Part shown: positions 24,601-32,687 of the stretch, piece after piece
How positions within the stretch are numbered: position 1 is the first letter of the stretch
Layout: each line of letters begins with the position of its first letter
From: Planctomycetota bacterium
GTDB taxonomy: Bacteria > Planctomycetota > Phycisphaerae > Phycisphaerales > Phycisphaeraceae
Direction of reading: 5' to 3'
Length of the DNA: 37,072 nt
Assembly (NCBI GenBank): GCA_026386955.1
Contig: JAPLMQ010000226.1
Span: 1 to 37,072 of the forward strand
Translations under genes and position numbers: made by a program
The notes under the pieces: model-generated
What the model saw: only the letters and a program-made list of their open reading frames with translations
Database searches by the model: none
Told to the model about the DNA's origin: nothing

Positions 24601-24698
24601 GCGACGGCGCGGAGGTTGGGGAGAGGCGTGACGGAGACGACGCGGAAGCCGTCGACTTCCTGGCCGGCGGTGAGGGTCGGGCTGGGCGTGGGGGACAT
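21681..24698 (-). CDS. M16C (PreP/Cym1-like) zinc metalloprotease
   Basis: The 1005-residue product resembles presequence protease, an M16C family enzyme that degrades short peptides. The inverted zinc motif HILEH (His73, Glu76, His77) and the following GGSAKYPVKEPF, the GIVFNEMKGVYSNPES segment (third ligand glutamate), and the NARIFIYGD region are all present. Length agrees with PreP (about 970-1000), which contains four domains in two halves joined by a linker. A Gly/Ala/Ser linker (GASGGASGGASGG) lies at about residues 550-566, encoded by a 12-base tandem repeat. No signal peptide is seen, so it is probably cytoplasmic. The start region overlaps nothing; copy C of the palindromic element is upstream. 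Confidence 0.92.
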   Translation of the reverse strand: MSPTPSPTLTAGQEVDGFRVVSVTPLPNLRAVAYRISHPASGADLLHIHSDDSENAFSVNFATPVVDDTGVPHILEHAVLGGSAKYPVKEPFFEMVKMSMATFINAMTSTASTVYPVSSTVKKDFFNLAEVYCDAVFHPLITRDTFRREGHHLALKNNEDPASDLLYKGIVFNEMKGVYSNPESLVWRHGVRRLFNDTPLGRDSGGDPRHIPELTYEAFKKFHADYYHPSNARIFIYGDIPTREHLAFLKDKLAGFSAQPRPASTTLPRQPRWKQPVEAKFAFPIGANEKTAEKSFISLAWLVGDALNAAESIDWGVLHRLLLGNEAAPLKKAIIESRLGADLFAVGAGELCHETYFHVGLRASEADRAPAFVKLVLETLGRIADQGFTKEQIDSAFQQATYHHREIASHFPLRLLWGALETWMHDRDPLTYLRMDKLLEDAKARVAEDPAIFTRMIRIKLLDNSHRLLVTGTPDPELQARMDEEETKRLRELKATFTESQLREIGGAAAALETAQGKPNAPEALALLPQLKVSDLPRKPKMIPTTRETIGASGGASGGASGGGGATLLRNDVFANGVNYFQLSFDLTGLPAELYPYLPRYCEAFAKLGAAGQPYTTLAERKAARTGGISAWSSFPGHVSDPNRPLRRMGMSIKTLDGQVESALEVLHDLIFALDPRDKTRLKDVMVQSRAHARTGLVNNGSGTATRYAARGFSAEAALNEEVSGLPELAQLDRLADHFDAEADGLIARIEAIRDFMLNPARLVASFTGSDESYAIVRKTLEGWLGKMKPGPIRGHASSFTPYDKPPRVGLAAPLQVAYCALVMPAPHHSHPDSPLLDLASRFMSLDYVLTEVRFKGNAYGAGCSYNGSDRTFGFHSYRDPRLNQTLAVYRGLRDYVAKSNWSQADIDRAIIGSVKHAEAPIRPGEATGTALGRLIVGFTDELREQRYQTMLAATPAAVKRVLLEQLDKFSDQAAVCVVSSREKLEAANRENPSDPLMIEDIIKP
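23011..23046. repeat. 12-bp tandem repeat inside the M16C protease gene
   Basis: CCCCCGGAAGCG is repeated three times without change. On the coding (minus) strand it encodes a repeated Gly-Ala-Ser-Gly unit in the inter-domain linker. A change in copy number would keep the reading frame. Confidence 0.8.
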
Positions 24699-24837
24699 CA
24701 GGTGCGGTTCCGGGGAGTGGGATTGCGGAGTGAGAGGATATTCCCGCGGGGGATGGAAGGAAAACGGGCGGATAGGACCTGTCTTGTGGGTCGGACGCGC
24801 GGGTGATGGCGTGCGGCGGCCCGCATCGCGATCGTCT

Positions 24838-25062
24838 GATCAGAGCCGGGGACTGTGTCCCCGATGTTCAGGCGCCAGGCGGTACTCCGCCGCGCGCGAA
24901 GTGCCGCACGCGCGGGTTCGCCACGATCCACGTCGGCGTCGCATCGACAGCATTCTGTTGAAGCCGTTTCCGCTTGCCGCGGCTTGGATGGCTCCCCGAC
25001 GATTCCCGCGGCGGAGTACCGCCACGCCCGGTCTTCGGACACACAGTGTCCGGCTCTGATCA
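24838..25062. repeat. TGATCAGAGCC palindromic element, copy C
   Basis: Left end TGATCAGAGCC with a CGGGGAC-tgt-GTCCCCG hairpin and a GGCGG-tact-CCGCC hairpin; right end the inverse with CGGACAC-aca-GTGTCCG. Length 225 bases. Its interior aligns with the reverse complement of copy B. It fills most of the 406-base gap between the M16C protease start and the stop of the CehA/McbA-like gene; the rest of that gap has no visible feature. Confidence 0.8.
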
Positions 25063-25104
25063 GAGGGGTTCGGTTCGACGGAGGGTGTTCGGGAATCCCG
25101 CGGC

Positions 25105-28100
25105 TCACCGCATGTCGCCCAAATCGGGCTCGGTGACCGGGGCTTCGTCGAGGTTGTCCAACTTGGGGAAGTCGTCGGTGACGACCTTGATGCGGGCGGG
25201 GGCGACGCCGGGGGCGCGGCCGACGCGGGGGACGTAGATCACGGCCGAGAGCTTGGGGCCCGAGCCGATCATGGCCATGGTCTGGGCGTCGGCGGCGAGC
25301 TCGATCTCCAGGTCGATGCGGGCCTTCTCGCCGGGGGCGACGGTGAAGGGGATGTCGCTGGGGCCCTTGAGGTGGGCGTCGGCGAGGGACTTGATGTCGA
25401 CGTGGACGATGTCCTTGGCGGGCTTGTCGCCGTGGTTGATGAGGGTGAGGCGGACCATGCCGAGCGGGGCCTTGGGGTCGGACTTGACGGGTCGGACGAT
25501 GCGGAGGAAGGCCTCGATGGAGTCGTCGATGGGGTTCTGCGGGGCGAAGCCGTCGTTGCCGTGGTCGATGAGGATGGGGTTGGTGAGGGCGACGTGGCGG
25601 GCGACGAGGTCCTTGGGGTCGCGCATGGCGCGGAGATTGGGGCCGTGGCCCAGGGCGAGGACGACGAGCTGGGTGTCGGCCTTGATGGGGAGGTCGATGG
25701 TGGCGTCGAAGGCGGGGCCGGCGGAAGCGGGTGAGCCGGACGCATCTGCAGCGGGCTTGGTCTCTGCTCCCACGGCGAATCCCTCGAGCGTCGGCGCGGG
25801 GCCGAAGGCCTTGGGCAACTTCTCGCGGGTGAAGTCGAGCGCGGGGTCGGGCTTGCCGTCGCGCAGGACGTAGACGCGATCGAGCGTGATCCAGTTGGGG
25901 CATTGCACGCGGACGTGGAGCCTGGCGTGGTCGGCGGAGGTGGCGACGGTGTCGCCGGCGATGCCTTGCTTGCCCTCGTCGGTGGTGACGGTCGCTTCGA
26001 GAAATGGCCCGGTGGTCATGACGACGTGCCCGGCGCGGATGGCCTTGATGACGTCGGCGGGCTGCAGGTCTGCAAGGGTCTTGCCGGGGACTTGGATGTA
26101 GTTGCGCAGGCCGCCCGCGCCGTGGAAGTTATGGAACGCGCCGCTGTTGATCAGCCCGGTCATGCGGTAGCCGGCGGTGCGCATGCGCAGCCAGTCGATG
26201 ACGTCGTTCTCCAAGCGGGCCTTGGAGGCGTGCTTGTCGTCGCCGACGCCCTTGGTGAGCGGATCGAGCAGCGGCTCGAGCGTGCGGACGTCGAGCGAGC
26301 TCATGTACGAGGCGAAGTTGTGGTGGACGCGCTCGGGGATGCCGTCGTCGTTGGTGTCGCGGAACATCGGGCGGATCAGGGCGCTGTCGTCGCTCCACCA
26401 GGCGGGGACGTCGCGGTCCTTGTACATCGACGACATGGGGACGCGGAGCTGGGCGGTGGCGGGGTTGTTGTTGCTCTGCATGAGGGTCATGAGCTTGTCG
26501 TAGCCGGGCTTGCCCGCGGTGCGCCAGGGGTTGAGCGGGTCGATGGGGGCGCCCCAGGAGTAGAGCCACTCGATCTGGCCGCAGTGCTGTGGGCGCTGCG
26601 GCATGCCGCCGTCCTGCCAGTGGGGCTTGAGTTCGACGGGGAAGGCGTACTGCTGGTTGTAGGCGTATTTGCTGACGTCGCCGAGGGCGACGCCGGGGCA
26701 GGAGACGAGGAAGCGGTCGAGGCCGAGCGCGTGGATCTCGGGCTGGTAGGTCGAGATGAAGTTGTACTCGGCGCCGGGGGCGAACTGGATCTCCTCGCAG
26801 GCGAGGTTGAGCACGCGTCCCGCGCGGCTGGCGCCGGAGGCGTTGGCGTTCCAGGTCGGGCCCGAGACGGTGGTGTAGGTGTGGAGGTCGGCGGCGATCC
26901 AGTCGGCGGTGTCGACGCCGCGGCGGAGGCGGGCGCGGAGCGGGAGCCGCTGACCGGGGGCGAGGGTGAAGTTGAGCGCGACGGCGTCGTAGGCGGGGCC
27001 GCGGGAGATGAGGGCCTGGTAGTGGCCCGGGGCGAGGAGCTGCTCGCCCTTGCCGTCGGCGGCGTAGCGCAGGTTCTTCACCGCCTGCTCGCCGTTGACG
27101 GGGAAGAAGTCGGGCGTGGCGGTGCCCTCGCGCCCGCGGAACTCGACCTTGCAGGGGATGGGTTGGTCCTTGTCGTCGGTGACGGCGAAGGTCACGCCCG
27201 CGGCGGCTTCATAGGCGAGCTCGACGTCGCCGGTGCGGTCGTCGTCGATCGTGACGACCTGCGGCTTGCGCGCGGGGGCGTCGATGCGCAGCTCCGCCCG
27301 GCCGTCGGGCAGGTCGATCTCAAGCAGGCCCTTGTCGTCGGTGCGCCCCGCGGCGTAGAAGGTCGCGCTGTTGGCGGATACCTCGACGTAGGCGTTGACG
27401 AGCGCGCCGGTCACCGGGCCGTCGGGCCCCTTGGCGACGAGGCGGAGGCGGCGCTGGTGGATCTTCTGGATGTCGTTGGCGATGGCGCGCACGGCGAAGA
27501 GGTCGACGCCGACGATCGCCCGGCGGCGGACGACGAGGCGCTCGCCCGGGAGGAGGCTCGCGGAGCCGGACTTGGCGGAGATGGTCTTGGACTTGCCCTT
27601 GGCGTCGATGAGCGTCCAGTCGGGCTCGCTGAGGAGGCCGTAGGCCTGGCGGAAGTGGGAGTCGTAGATCCACTGGAGCTTGCCCGAGGCGTCGCTGCCG
27701 CGGTCGACGACGGCGTCGGAGCCCAGGCCGCAGTAGGGCGAGACGGTCAGCGGCGTGGGCTCGATCGGGGGCTGGGCCTCGTCGGGCATGGGGATGATCT
27801 TCTCGGCCGGGGGCGGGCCGGTGGCGATGTCCTCGATGATCGAGGCGTCGTCGGCGGGGGGCTTGCGCTGGGCGATGTGGAGGTTGACCGGCGGCTTCAG
27901 GTCGGCGGGGTTGAAGTATTCGAGCTCGCAGAGGAGGTAGGGCCAGCCGTCCTCGAGGATGTAGCGGGCCTCGCCGTTGAATTTCTCGGGGTGGTGGGGG
28001 ATGTGGGGGACGGTGATCTGGACGCGCGGGCCGGACTGGGCGGGGAAGTCCTTGGCGTAGTCGACGAGGTAGTGGGCGGTGCCGTTCTCGAAGTCGGAGT

Positions 28101-28473
28101 GGCTGTTGCCGAAGCGGACGCCCAGGGAGGTCCAGCCGAGCTGGTCGTTGCCCGCGCCGGGGCCGGTGCGGGGGGTGAAGTCGATGAGGTTGCCGCCGAG
28201 GTTGCGGGAGGTGCTGCCGCGAGATCCGCCGCGGCCGGTGATGAGCTCGAAGTTGGCGACGGCGGCGGTGATGCGGTCGTTGCGCAGGACGAAGTCGCCG
28301 TAGATGGCGTCGGCCTCGCGCCCGGCGGGGGCGTAGGCGTCGAAGTTTTCGGGATTGAGCACGACGGCCTCGGCGGCGCGGGCGTCGCGCGGGGCGAGCG
28401 TCGAAGCGCAGGCGAGGAGGAGCAGGAGAAGGAGAAGCGGGCGGGGCGGACGGGCGTGGCGGGTCGTGGTCAT
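25105..28473 (-). CDS. CehA/McbA-like metallohydrolase, secreted, 1122 aa
   Basis: The N-terminus has a signal peptide with a long leucine run (PRPLLLLLLLLACAS) and a likely cleavage after ARA around residue 33. The middle of the protein has WIAADLHTYTTVSGPTW, whose DLH-x-H-like metal-binding segment, with later NSGAFHNFHGAGGLRNYIQ and a GHVVMTTGPFLEATV strand, matches the PHP-like domain of CehA/McbA-family proteins. The region before it is beta-rich and the C-terminal part (LTLINHGDKPAKDIVHVDI) looks like an immunoglobulin-like domain. The family name is inferred from these motifs; the substrate is unknown. It lies downstream of the 1273-residue protein, 227 bases away. Confidence 0.7.
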   Translation of the reverse strand: MTTTRHARPPRPLLLLLLLLACASTLAPRDARAAEAVVLNPENFDAYAPAGREADAIYGDFVLRNDRITAAVANFELITGRGGSRGSTSRNLGGNLIDFTPRTGPGAGNDQLGWTSLGVRFGNSHSDFENGTAHYLVDYAKDFPAQSGPRVQITVPHIPHHPEKFNGEARYILEDGWPYLLCELEYFNPADLKPPVNLHIAQRKPPADDASIIEDIATGPPPAEKIIPMPDEAQPPIEPTPLTVSPYCGLGSDAVVDRGSDASGKLQWIYDSHFRQAYGLLSEPDWTLIDAKGKSKTISAKSGSASLLPGERLVVRRRAIVGVDLFAVRAIANDIQKIHQRRLRLVAKGPDGPVTGALVNAYVEVSANSATFYAAGRTDDKGLLEIDLPDGRAELRIDAPARKPQVVTIDDDRTGDVELAYEAAAGVTFAVTDDKDQPIPCKVEFRGREGTATPDFFPVNGEQAVKNLRYAADGKGEQLLAPGHYQALISRGPAYDAVALNFTLAPGQRLPLRARLRRGVDTADWIAADLHTYTTVSGPTWNANASGASRAGRVLNLACEEIQFAPGAEYNFISTYQPEIHALGLDRFLVSCPGVALGDVSKYAYNQQYAFPVELKPHWQDGGMPQRPQHCGQIEWLYSWGAPIDPLNPWRTAGKPGYDKLMTLMQSNNNPATAQLRVPMSSMYKDRDVPAWWSDDSALIRPMFRDTNDDGIPERVHHNFASYMSSLDVRTLEPLLDPLTKGVGDDKHASKARLENDVIDWLRMRTAGYRMTGLINSGAFHNFHGAGGLRNYIQVPGKTLADLQPADVIKAIRAGHVVMTTGPFLEATVTTDEGKQGIAGDTVATSADHARLHVRVQCPNWITLDRVYVLRDGKPDPALDFTREKLPKAFGPAPTLEGFAVGAETKPAADASGSPASAGPAFDATIDLPIKADTQLVVLALGHGPNLRAMRDPKDLVARHVALTNPILIDHGNDGFAPQNPIDDSIEAFLRIVRPVKSDPKAPLGMVRLTLINHGDKPAKDIVHVDIKSLADAHLKGPSDIPFTVAPGEKARIDLEIELAADAQTMAMIGSGPKLSAVIYVPRVGRAPGVAPARIKVVTDDFPKLDNLDEAPVTEPDLGDMR

Positions 28474-28567
28474 GCGCGTTCCGGCTTCAGGGAGAGAGTG
28501 CGGGGGTGGGATGAGGCGGGGCGGTGGAGTTTATCGCGGACCGGGAAGACGGATTCGTGCGGAAAGC

Positions 28568-28678
28568 AATTCAAGCCCATCGATCCCGACGGTACGCCGT
28601 CGGGTTCGGTGGGGTTTCTGGGGCGCGCGACGGCGCCCGACCCCACCGAACGGGGTACCGATCGGTGGGCTTGGTTGT
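28568..28678. repeat. Palindromic dispersed repeat (CCCGACGG family), copy 2, complete
   Basis: The left half (28568-28612) matches the repeat at 3254-3302, including the CCCGACGGTACGCCGTCGGG hairpin. The right half (28642-28678) is its approximate inverse: GACCCCACCGAACGGGGTAC then CGATCGGTGGGCTTG. The whole forms a long imperfect palindrome, so copy 1 may be only one half of the unit. It lies between the two large exported-protein genes. Confidence 0.7.
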
Positions 28679-28700
28679 GTCCTTGATCGACGCCTGTCCG

Positions 28701-31700
28701 TCAGCGCGCCGCTTCGTAGACCACGTCGGCCCCGCGCAGGGCATCGGGCAGTTCGAGCTTCACCGCGGCGCGGTCGCCTTGGAAGACGACGCGGACGCGC
28801 TTCGCCTCGACGATCGCCGCCGCGGGGGCGACGGAGGTGAGCGTCACCCCGCCCGAGGCGATCTTGCCGTCGGCGACCATCAGGCGCAGCCGCCCGTCGG
28901 CGCCCCGGCGGGCGAACCCCGCGCGGCCGCTGAACGAGACGACATCGTCCTCAAACTTGATCGGGCCCGAGTCGGGGGCGAGGAAGAGCCGGTCCTCGTT
29001 CTTGTCGAGCGCGACGGCGACGCCCGAGCCGTCGGCGATGGTCTTGTAGGTCGGCGCGGGTTTTGCGGGCGCGCCCTGTTTTCCGGGGGCGGGGAATCGC
29101 GGCGTGAGCAGCGTGAGATACGGCTTGCCCGCGGGTTGGGTGATGCGCACGAGCTGCTGCGTCTCGTAGAGGCCGGGCGCGACGCAGTAGGGGAACTTCC
29201 CGGTGGAGGCGGCGTCGGTGAGGATCTGCGGGTCGGCCGGGGCGGCGATGAACAGGTCGAGGTCGACGCCCGTCATGCCGGGGAAGTGGTGGAGCTGCCC
29301 CTTGAGCACGGGCGGCGTGGAACCCGCGGCCGGCTGGCCGGTCAGCTCGTCGACCGCGGGCTTGCCCGCGGCGCCGCTGTCCTTGTAGGCCAGCGCCTCC
29401 GCCCAGTTCCTGCCCATGTGCGCGATCCAATCAGCCTGCGCGATCTTGATCGGCACCACGCCCGGCTTGTCGAGCCCGTCGGGCGCGACGTTGCGGGTCA
29501 TCACCCACCAGTTCACGCTGCTCGCCGAGTCGGGGCGGTGGACGTCGTCGCGCACGAGCAGATAGACCGCGTCGTCGCGCTCGAGGTCCTTGGCGAAGAG
29601 CACGGCCCGCCGCCAGTGCTTGTCCTGCGTCACGCCCTCGGCGAAGTCGGCCAAGCCGCCCAGCGCGGCGAAGCGGGTCATGTCGCCGAAGTTGTTGTTG
29701 TTCCCCGTGGCGAAGTCGAGGCGGTTGCCGAAGGGTGGGTCCATCATCCAGGCCCCGCCGTAGCTGTGGGACCAGTAGGCGCCGAAGCGCGGGAGGAGCG
29801 GCGAGCCCTTGCCGTAGAAGTAGACCGCGCCGTTGTTGACGGCGTAAAGATCCCAGCAGAACGGGTCGTGGCGGAAGAGGACGTTGGACTCGTATTCGCT
29901 GTCGGGGTTGGAGCGGAGGATCGCGCCCATGCCCTCGTAGCGCCGCGAGCGCAGCGGGGTCTCCGCAAGCGGGGCGAAGGCGTGGGAGAAGGCGAGCAGC
30001 GTGAGTGCGATGTTGCGTCCGCCGGTGGCGCCGGTGATGTCGGGCGAGGGCTTGCCCTGCTCGGCCCAGGCCCAGCGCATGAGGGCGCCGTGCTGCGGGT
30101 CGTCTTGGGCCCAGGGGTCGCCGCCGATCATGAAGGTCGGGTCGACCACGCCGGTGGAGCTGCGGCCGATGGGGTGGTAGGCGCGCTTGCCGCCGAAGCG
30201 CGGCTCGCGAGGGGTGAGCATGTCGGCCAGGTAGGCGAAGGCCTTCTTGGGGCGGTCGAGCCACTGCTTGTAATCGGGCGCGACCTCGCTCACGCCCGCG
30301 CGCACCATGGCCGACCAGAACGGCGCGTAGCGCATCGTGTCGCGCGAGGAGTAGAAGGGCGACTCGAGCAGGGCCCCGCTCTCGGCGATGGTGTACGAGT
30401 AATGCGGTCGCAGCTCGTCCATCGCGAACTTCATCCACTCGCGCTTCATCGGGTGGTTCGTGAGCGCGCAGGCGGTCATCGCGCGGACCGAGAAGGCGCA
30501 GTGCTTCTGGTTGGGCGTGCCCTGCCCGTAGCCCTCGGGGCGCGAGCCGTCGGGCATGTGGACGGGGGGCTGCCAGACCGGGTCGTGCATCACGTAGATC
30601 ATGAACGCGAGGCGTGTGAGCAGCCGGCGCTTCTCCGCGGGGGTGATGGCGTCGCTGCCGAGCAGGAGGTCAAGCGCCACGCAGCGGACCAGCATCGAGT
30701 CCGAGACGTTCATGTTGCCCATCATTCCGCCGTCGGCCAGCACGCCCACGTCGTCCAGCCAACACTTGGCGAAATGGTCGACGTACTCCGCCGGCATGCG
30801 CTCGACGAGCGGGTGGTCCTTCTCGGCGAGTTGCTCGAGGTAGACGTGGTCGCCGAAGTAGAGATACCCGGCCGACATGTAGGCCGGGCTCTTGGTGATC
30901 CCGCCGCGGACGCGGTACTTCTCGATGTATTTCGCGAAGCGGGCCTTCAGCTCGGGCTTGTTGGCATACTCGCCCAGGTAATGCGACCAGCCCCAGTACC
31001 CGCCCTCGCCCTTGCGCAGCTCCTCCATGTATTCCACGATGGTCGGCTCGGACTTCAGCCGCTCGCGGATCTCGGGCAGCTCCTTCGCGTCGAAGAAGGT
31101 GTGCGGGAACTCGATCTTCTCCATGTCGGGCCAGACGAGCGTCCAGTTGGAGACCTTGTCGAGCGTGATGACCAGCCTCTGGTTCCACCAGCGGTAGAGG
31201 TCCTTCCCGCCATTGGGGAAGTCGGCTCCCTTGCCGACCATCAGCGACCAATGGCGATGGCCCGAGGCGAGCGAGCCCGTGGCGGCGAGGGAGGGCTTCG
31301 CAGCCTCCGGCGGGGCGGCTTCAGTTGCCCCGTTCGCGCTTGGGGCCGGCCCTGCGACGACGTTGAACGTCTGCGGATACGGGCTGGGCAGCCAATCGGC
31401 GCTGGTGCTCATCCAGGCGAGGAGGTCGTCCTTCGGGCCGCCCATGTAGCCGATGACGGAGGAGCGGTCGGTGAGGTAGAAGTCCCAGCCCGCCAGGCCG
31501 TGGAGATTCGTCGGCTTGTCGTAGTTGATGGGAATGATCTTCATCTCGCCGCGGTAGTCGACCTTGGTGGCGAACTGGGCCGGCGCGAGGCCGGCGTGGA
31601 AGTCGAAGCTGACGCGCCCGCCGCCCTTGTAGGTCTCGTCGACGCGCACCAGCGGCTCGTCGGAGCGGAGCGTGACGTCGACGACGTAGCTCCCGCCGCC

Positions 31701-32522
31701 GGCGAAGCGATAGGTCGTGCGGAAGGCGACGAAGATCGGCCCGTCGGCGATGCACTCGGTCTCATACGCGCGCACGGCGAAGTCGGGTTTGGCGGGTGCG
31801 GGCTTGCCGCCTTCGTCGGGACCGCTGGGGAGGAGTTGGCCGGCGGCGGACCACGCGCCCGAGGCGAGGCGCACGCCCAGCAGCGGCCCGGGCACGGCGT
31901 CGGGCGTGAGCGACGGCGCGAGCGGGGCGGGAGCGCCGGTGGCGAGATGCTTGGTCATTGCCGCGGCGAGTTCGGCGGGGGCTTTCATGTCGGCCGGGGC
32001 TTCCCACTTCCCGCCGGGGATGCGCACCGCGGTCTTGGCGTTGGCGATCTCGATCACCTGGCCGACGCGCGTGGTCTTCAGGTCGGTCTTGCGCTCGGGC
32101 CCTGGGGGCGGGATTTCCGCGGGGCCGGGCTCGGCCGGCTTCTTCTCGGGCGGCTTGGAGGAGAGCGTGAAGCTGCGCGTGCCGTTGGCGGGCAGGTCGG
32201 TGCGGAACCAGACCTCGGCCAAAAGTTTCCCCGCGGCCGGGGCGGGGCGGACGGGCGGCGTGATTTGCATCGGGACAACCTGCTTCGCGCCGTTGGGGCC
32301 GAGAGCGTGGAGGATGAGCCGGGCCTGCAGGTCCTCGGGCGTCGCAGGAATTTCGACGGTGCGGTGGACGAGGTCGGAGGCCCAGTCGTGCTCCATGTGG
32401 TCCTGCAGCGTGAACGTGGTCTCGAACTCGGGCTTGGGCTCGGCGGCGCGGGCGGCAGGCGTCTGCGCGAAGAGGCACATCGCGATCGCGAGCATGGCGA
32501 GGAGGGCGAGGGGATGCGGCAT
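28701..32522 (-). CDS. Very large secreted heparinase II/III-like protein, 1273 aa
   Basis: The N-terminus has a signal peptide (ALLAMLAIAMCLFAQTPAAR-A). Residues about 30-420 are beta-rich and contain a Pro/Lys/Glu-rich linker near 125-145. From about 440 a helical domain begins (FFDAKELPEIRERLKSEPTI, KCWLDDVGVLADGGMMGNMN, GALLESPFYSSRDTMRYAPF), which resembles an (alpha/alpha) toroid. The rest is beta-sandwich-like (YWSHSYGGAWMMDPPFGNRL, SSVNWWVMTRN). Toroid plus beta-sandwich is the layout of heparinase II/III-type polysaccharide lyases; the catalytic residues cannot be identified with confidence, so activity is inferred. The length is unusual for such enzymes because of the extra N-terminal beta-rich part. 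It is divergent from the desaturase gene. Confidence 0.7.
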   Translation of the reverse strand: MPHPLALLAMLAIAMCLFAQTPAARAAEPKPEFETTFTLQDHMEHDWASDLVHRTVEIPATPEDLQARLILHALGPNGAKQVVPMQITPPVRPAPAAGKLLAEVWFRTDLPANGTRSFTLSSKPPEKKPAEPGPAEIPPPGPERKTDLKTTRVGQVIEIANAKTAVRIPGGKWEAPADMKAPAELAAAMTKHLATGAPAPLAPSLTPDAVPGPLLGVRLASGAWSAAGQLLPSGPDEGGKPAPAKPDFAVRAYETECIADGPIFVAFRTTYRFAGGGSYVVDVTLRSDEPLVRVDETYKGGGRVSFDFHAGLAPAQFATKVDYRGEMKIIPINYDKPTNLHGLAGWDFYLTDRSSVIGYMGGPKDDLLAWMSTSADWLPSPYPQTFNVVAGPAPSANGATEAAPPEAAKPSLAATGSLASGHRHWSLMVGKGADFPNGGKDLYRWWNQRLVITLDKVSNWTLVWPDMEKIEFPHTFFDAKELPEIRERLKSEPTIVEYMEELRKGEGGYWGWSHYLGEYANKPELKARFAKYIEKYRVRGGITKSPAYMSAGYLYFGDHVYLEQLAEKDHPLVERMPAEYVDHFAKCWLDDVGVLADGGMMGNMNVSDSMLVRCVALDLLLGSDAITPAEKRRLLTRLAFMIYVMHDPVWQPPVHMPDGSRPEGYGQGTPNQKHCAFSVRAMTACALTNHPMKREWMKFAMDELRPHYSYTIAESGALLESPFYSSRDTMRYAPFWSAMVRAGVSEVAPDYKQWLDRPKKAFAYLADMLTPREPRFGGKRAYHPIGRSSTGVVDPTFMIGGDPWAQDDPQHGALMRWAWAEQGKPSPDITGATGGRNIALTLLAFSHAFAPLAETPLRSRRYEGMGAILRSNPDSEYESNVLFRHDPFCWDLYAVNNGAVYFYGKGSPLLPRFGAYWSHSYGGAWMMDPPFGNRLDFATGNNNNFGDMTRFAALGGLADFAEGVTQDKHWRRAVLFAKDLERDDAVYLLVRDDVHRPDSASSVNWWVMTRNVAPDGLDKPGVVPIKIAQADWIAHMGRNWAEALAYKDSGAAGKPAVDELTGQPAAGSTPPVLKGQLHHFPGMTGVDLDLFIAAPADPQILTDAASTGKFPYCVAPGLYETQQLVRITQPAGKPYLTLLTPRFPAPGKQGAPAKPAPTYKTIADGSGVAVALDKNEDRLFLAPDSGPIKFEDDVVSFSGRAGFARRGADGRLRLMVADGKIASGGVTLTSVAPAAAIVEAKRVRVVFQGDRAAVKLELPDALRGADVVYEAAR

Positions 32523-32687
32523 GGAGGCCTCTCGATGGGCGCGGGAAGGGCGGCGGGGTCAGGTCGGATTGGACGCGGACCGGCGGACGGGGAGCATTGT
32601 ATTTGCGATGCGGCGCGTCCGCGGGTTGTCGATCGCGCGCGGAAGGGCTAAGGTCTGAAGAAGACCATCGCGTGGAATCGTCCCCCT

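Noticed and set aside
22206..24806. An 866-codon plus-strand frame opposite the M16C protease
   Set aside because: Same reason: it is a shadow of GC-rich codons, while the minus strand has a clear zinc protease.
24698..25903. A 401-codon minus-strand frame across copy C of the palindromic element
   Set aside because: It overlaps the end of the CehA/McbA-like gene in another frame, and its sequence is Pro/Arg/His-rich.
25903..28686. A 927-codon plus-strand frame opposite the CehA/McbA-like gene
   Set aside because: Low-complexity Val/Gly/Asp-rich translation, no start signal and full overlap with a better gene.
28524..32651. A 1375-codon open frame on the plus strand opposite the heparinase-like gene
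   Set aside because: It is the mirror of a highly GC-rich coding strand and its translation is Arg/Gly/Val/Ala-rich without family resemblance. The minus-strand product has a signal peptide and coherent domains.
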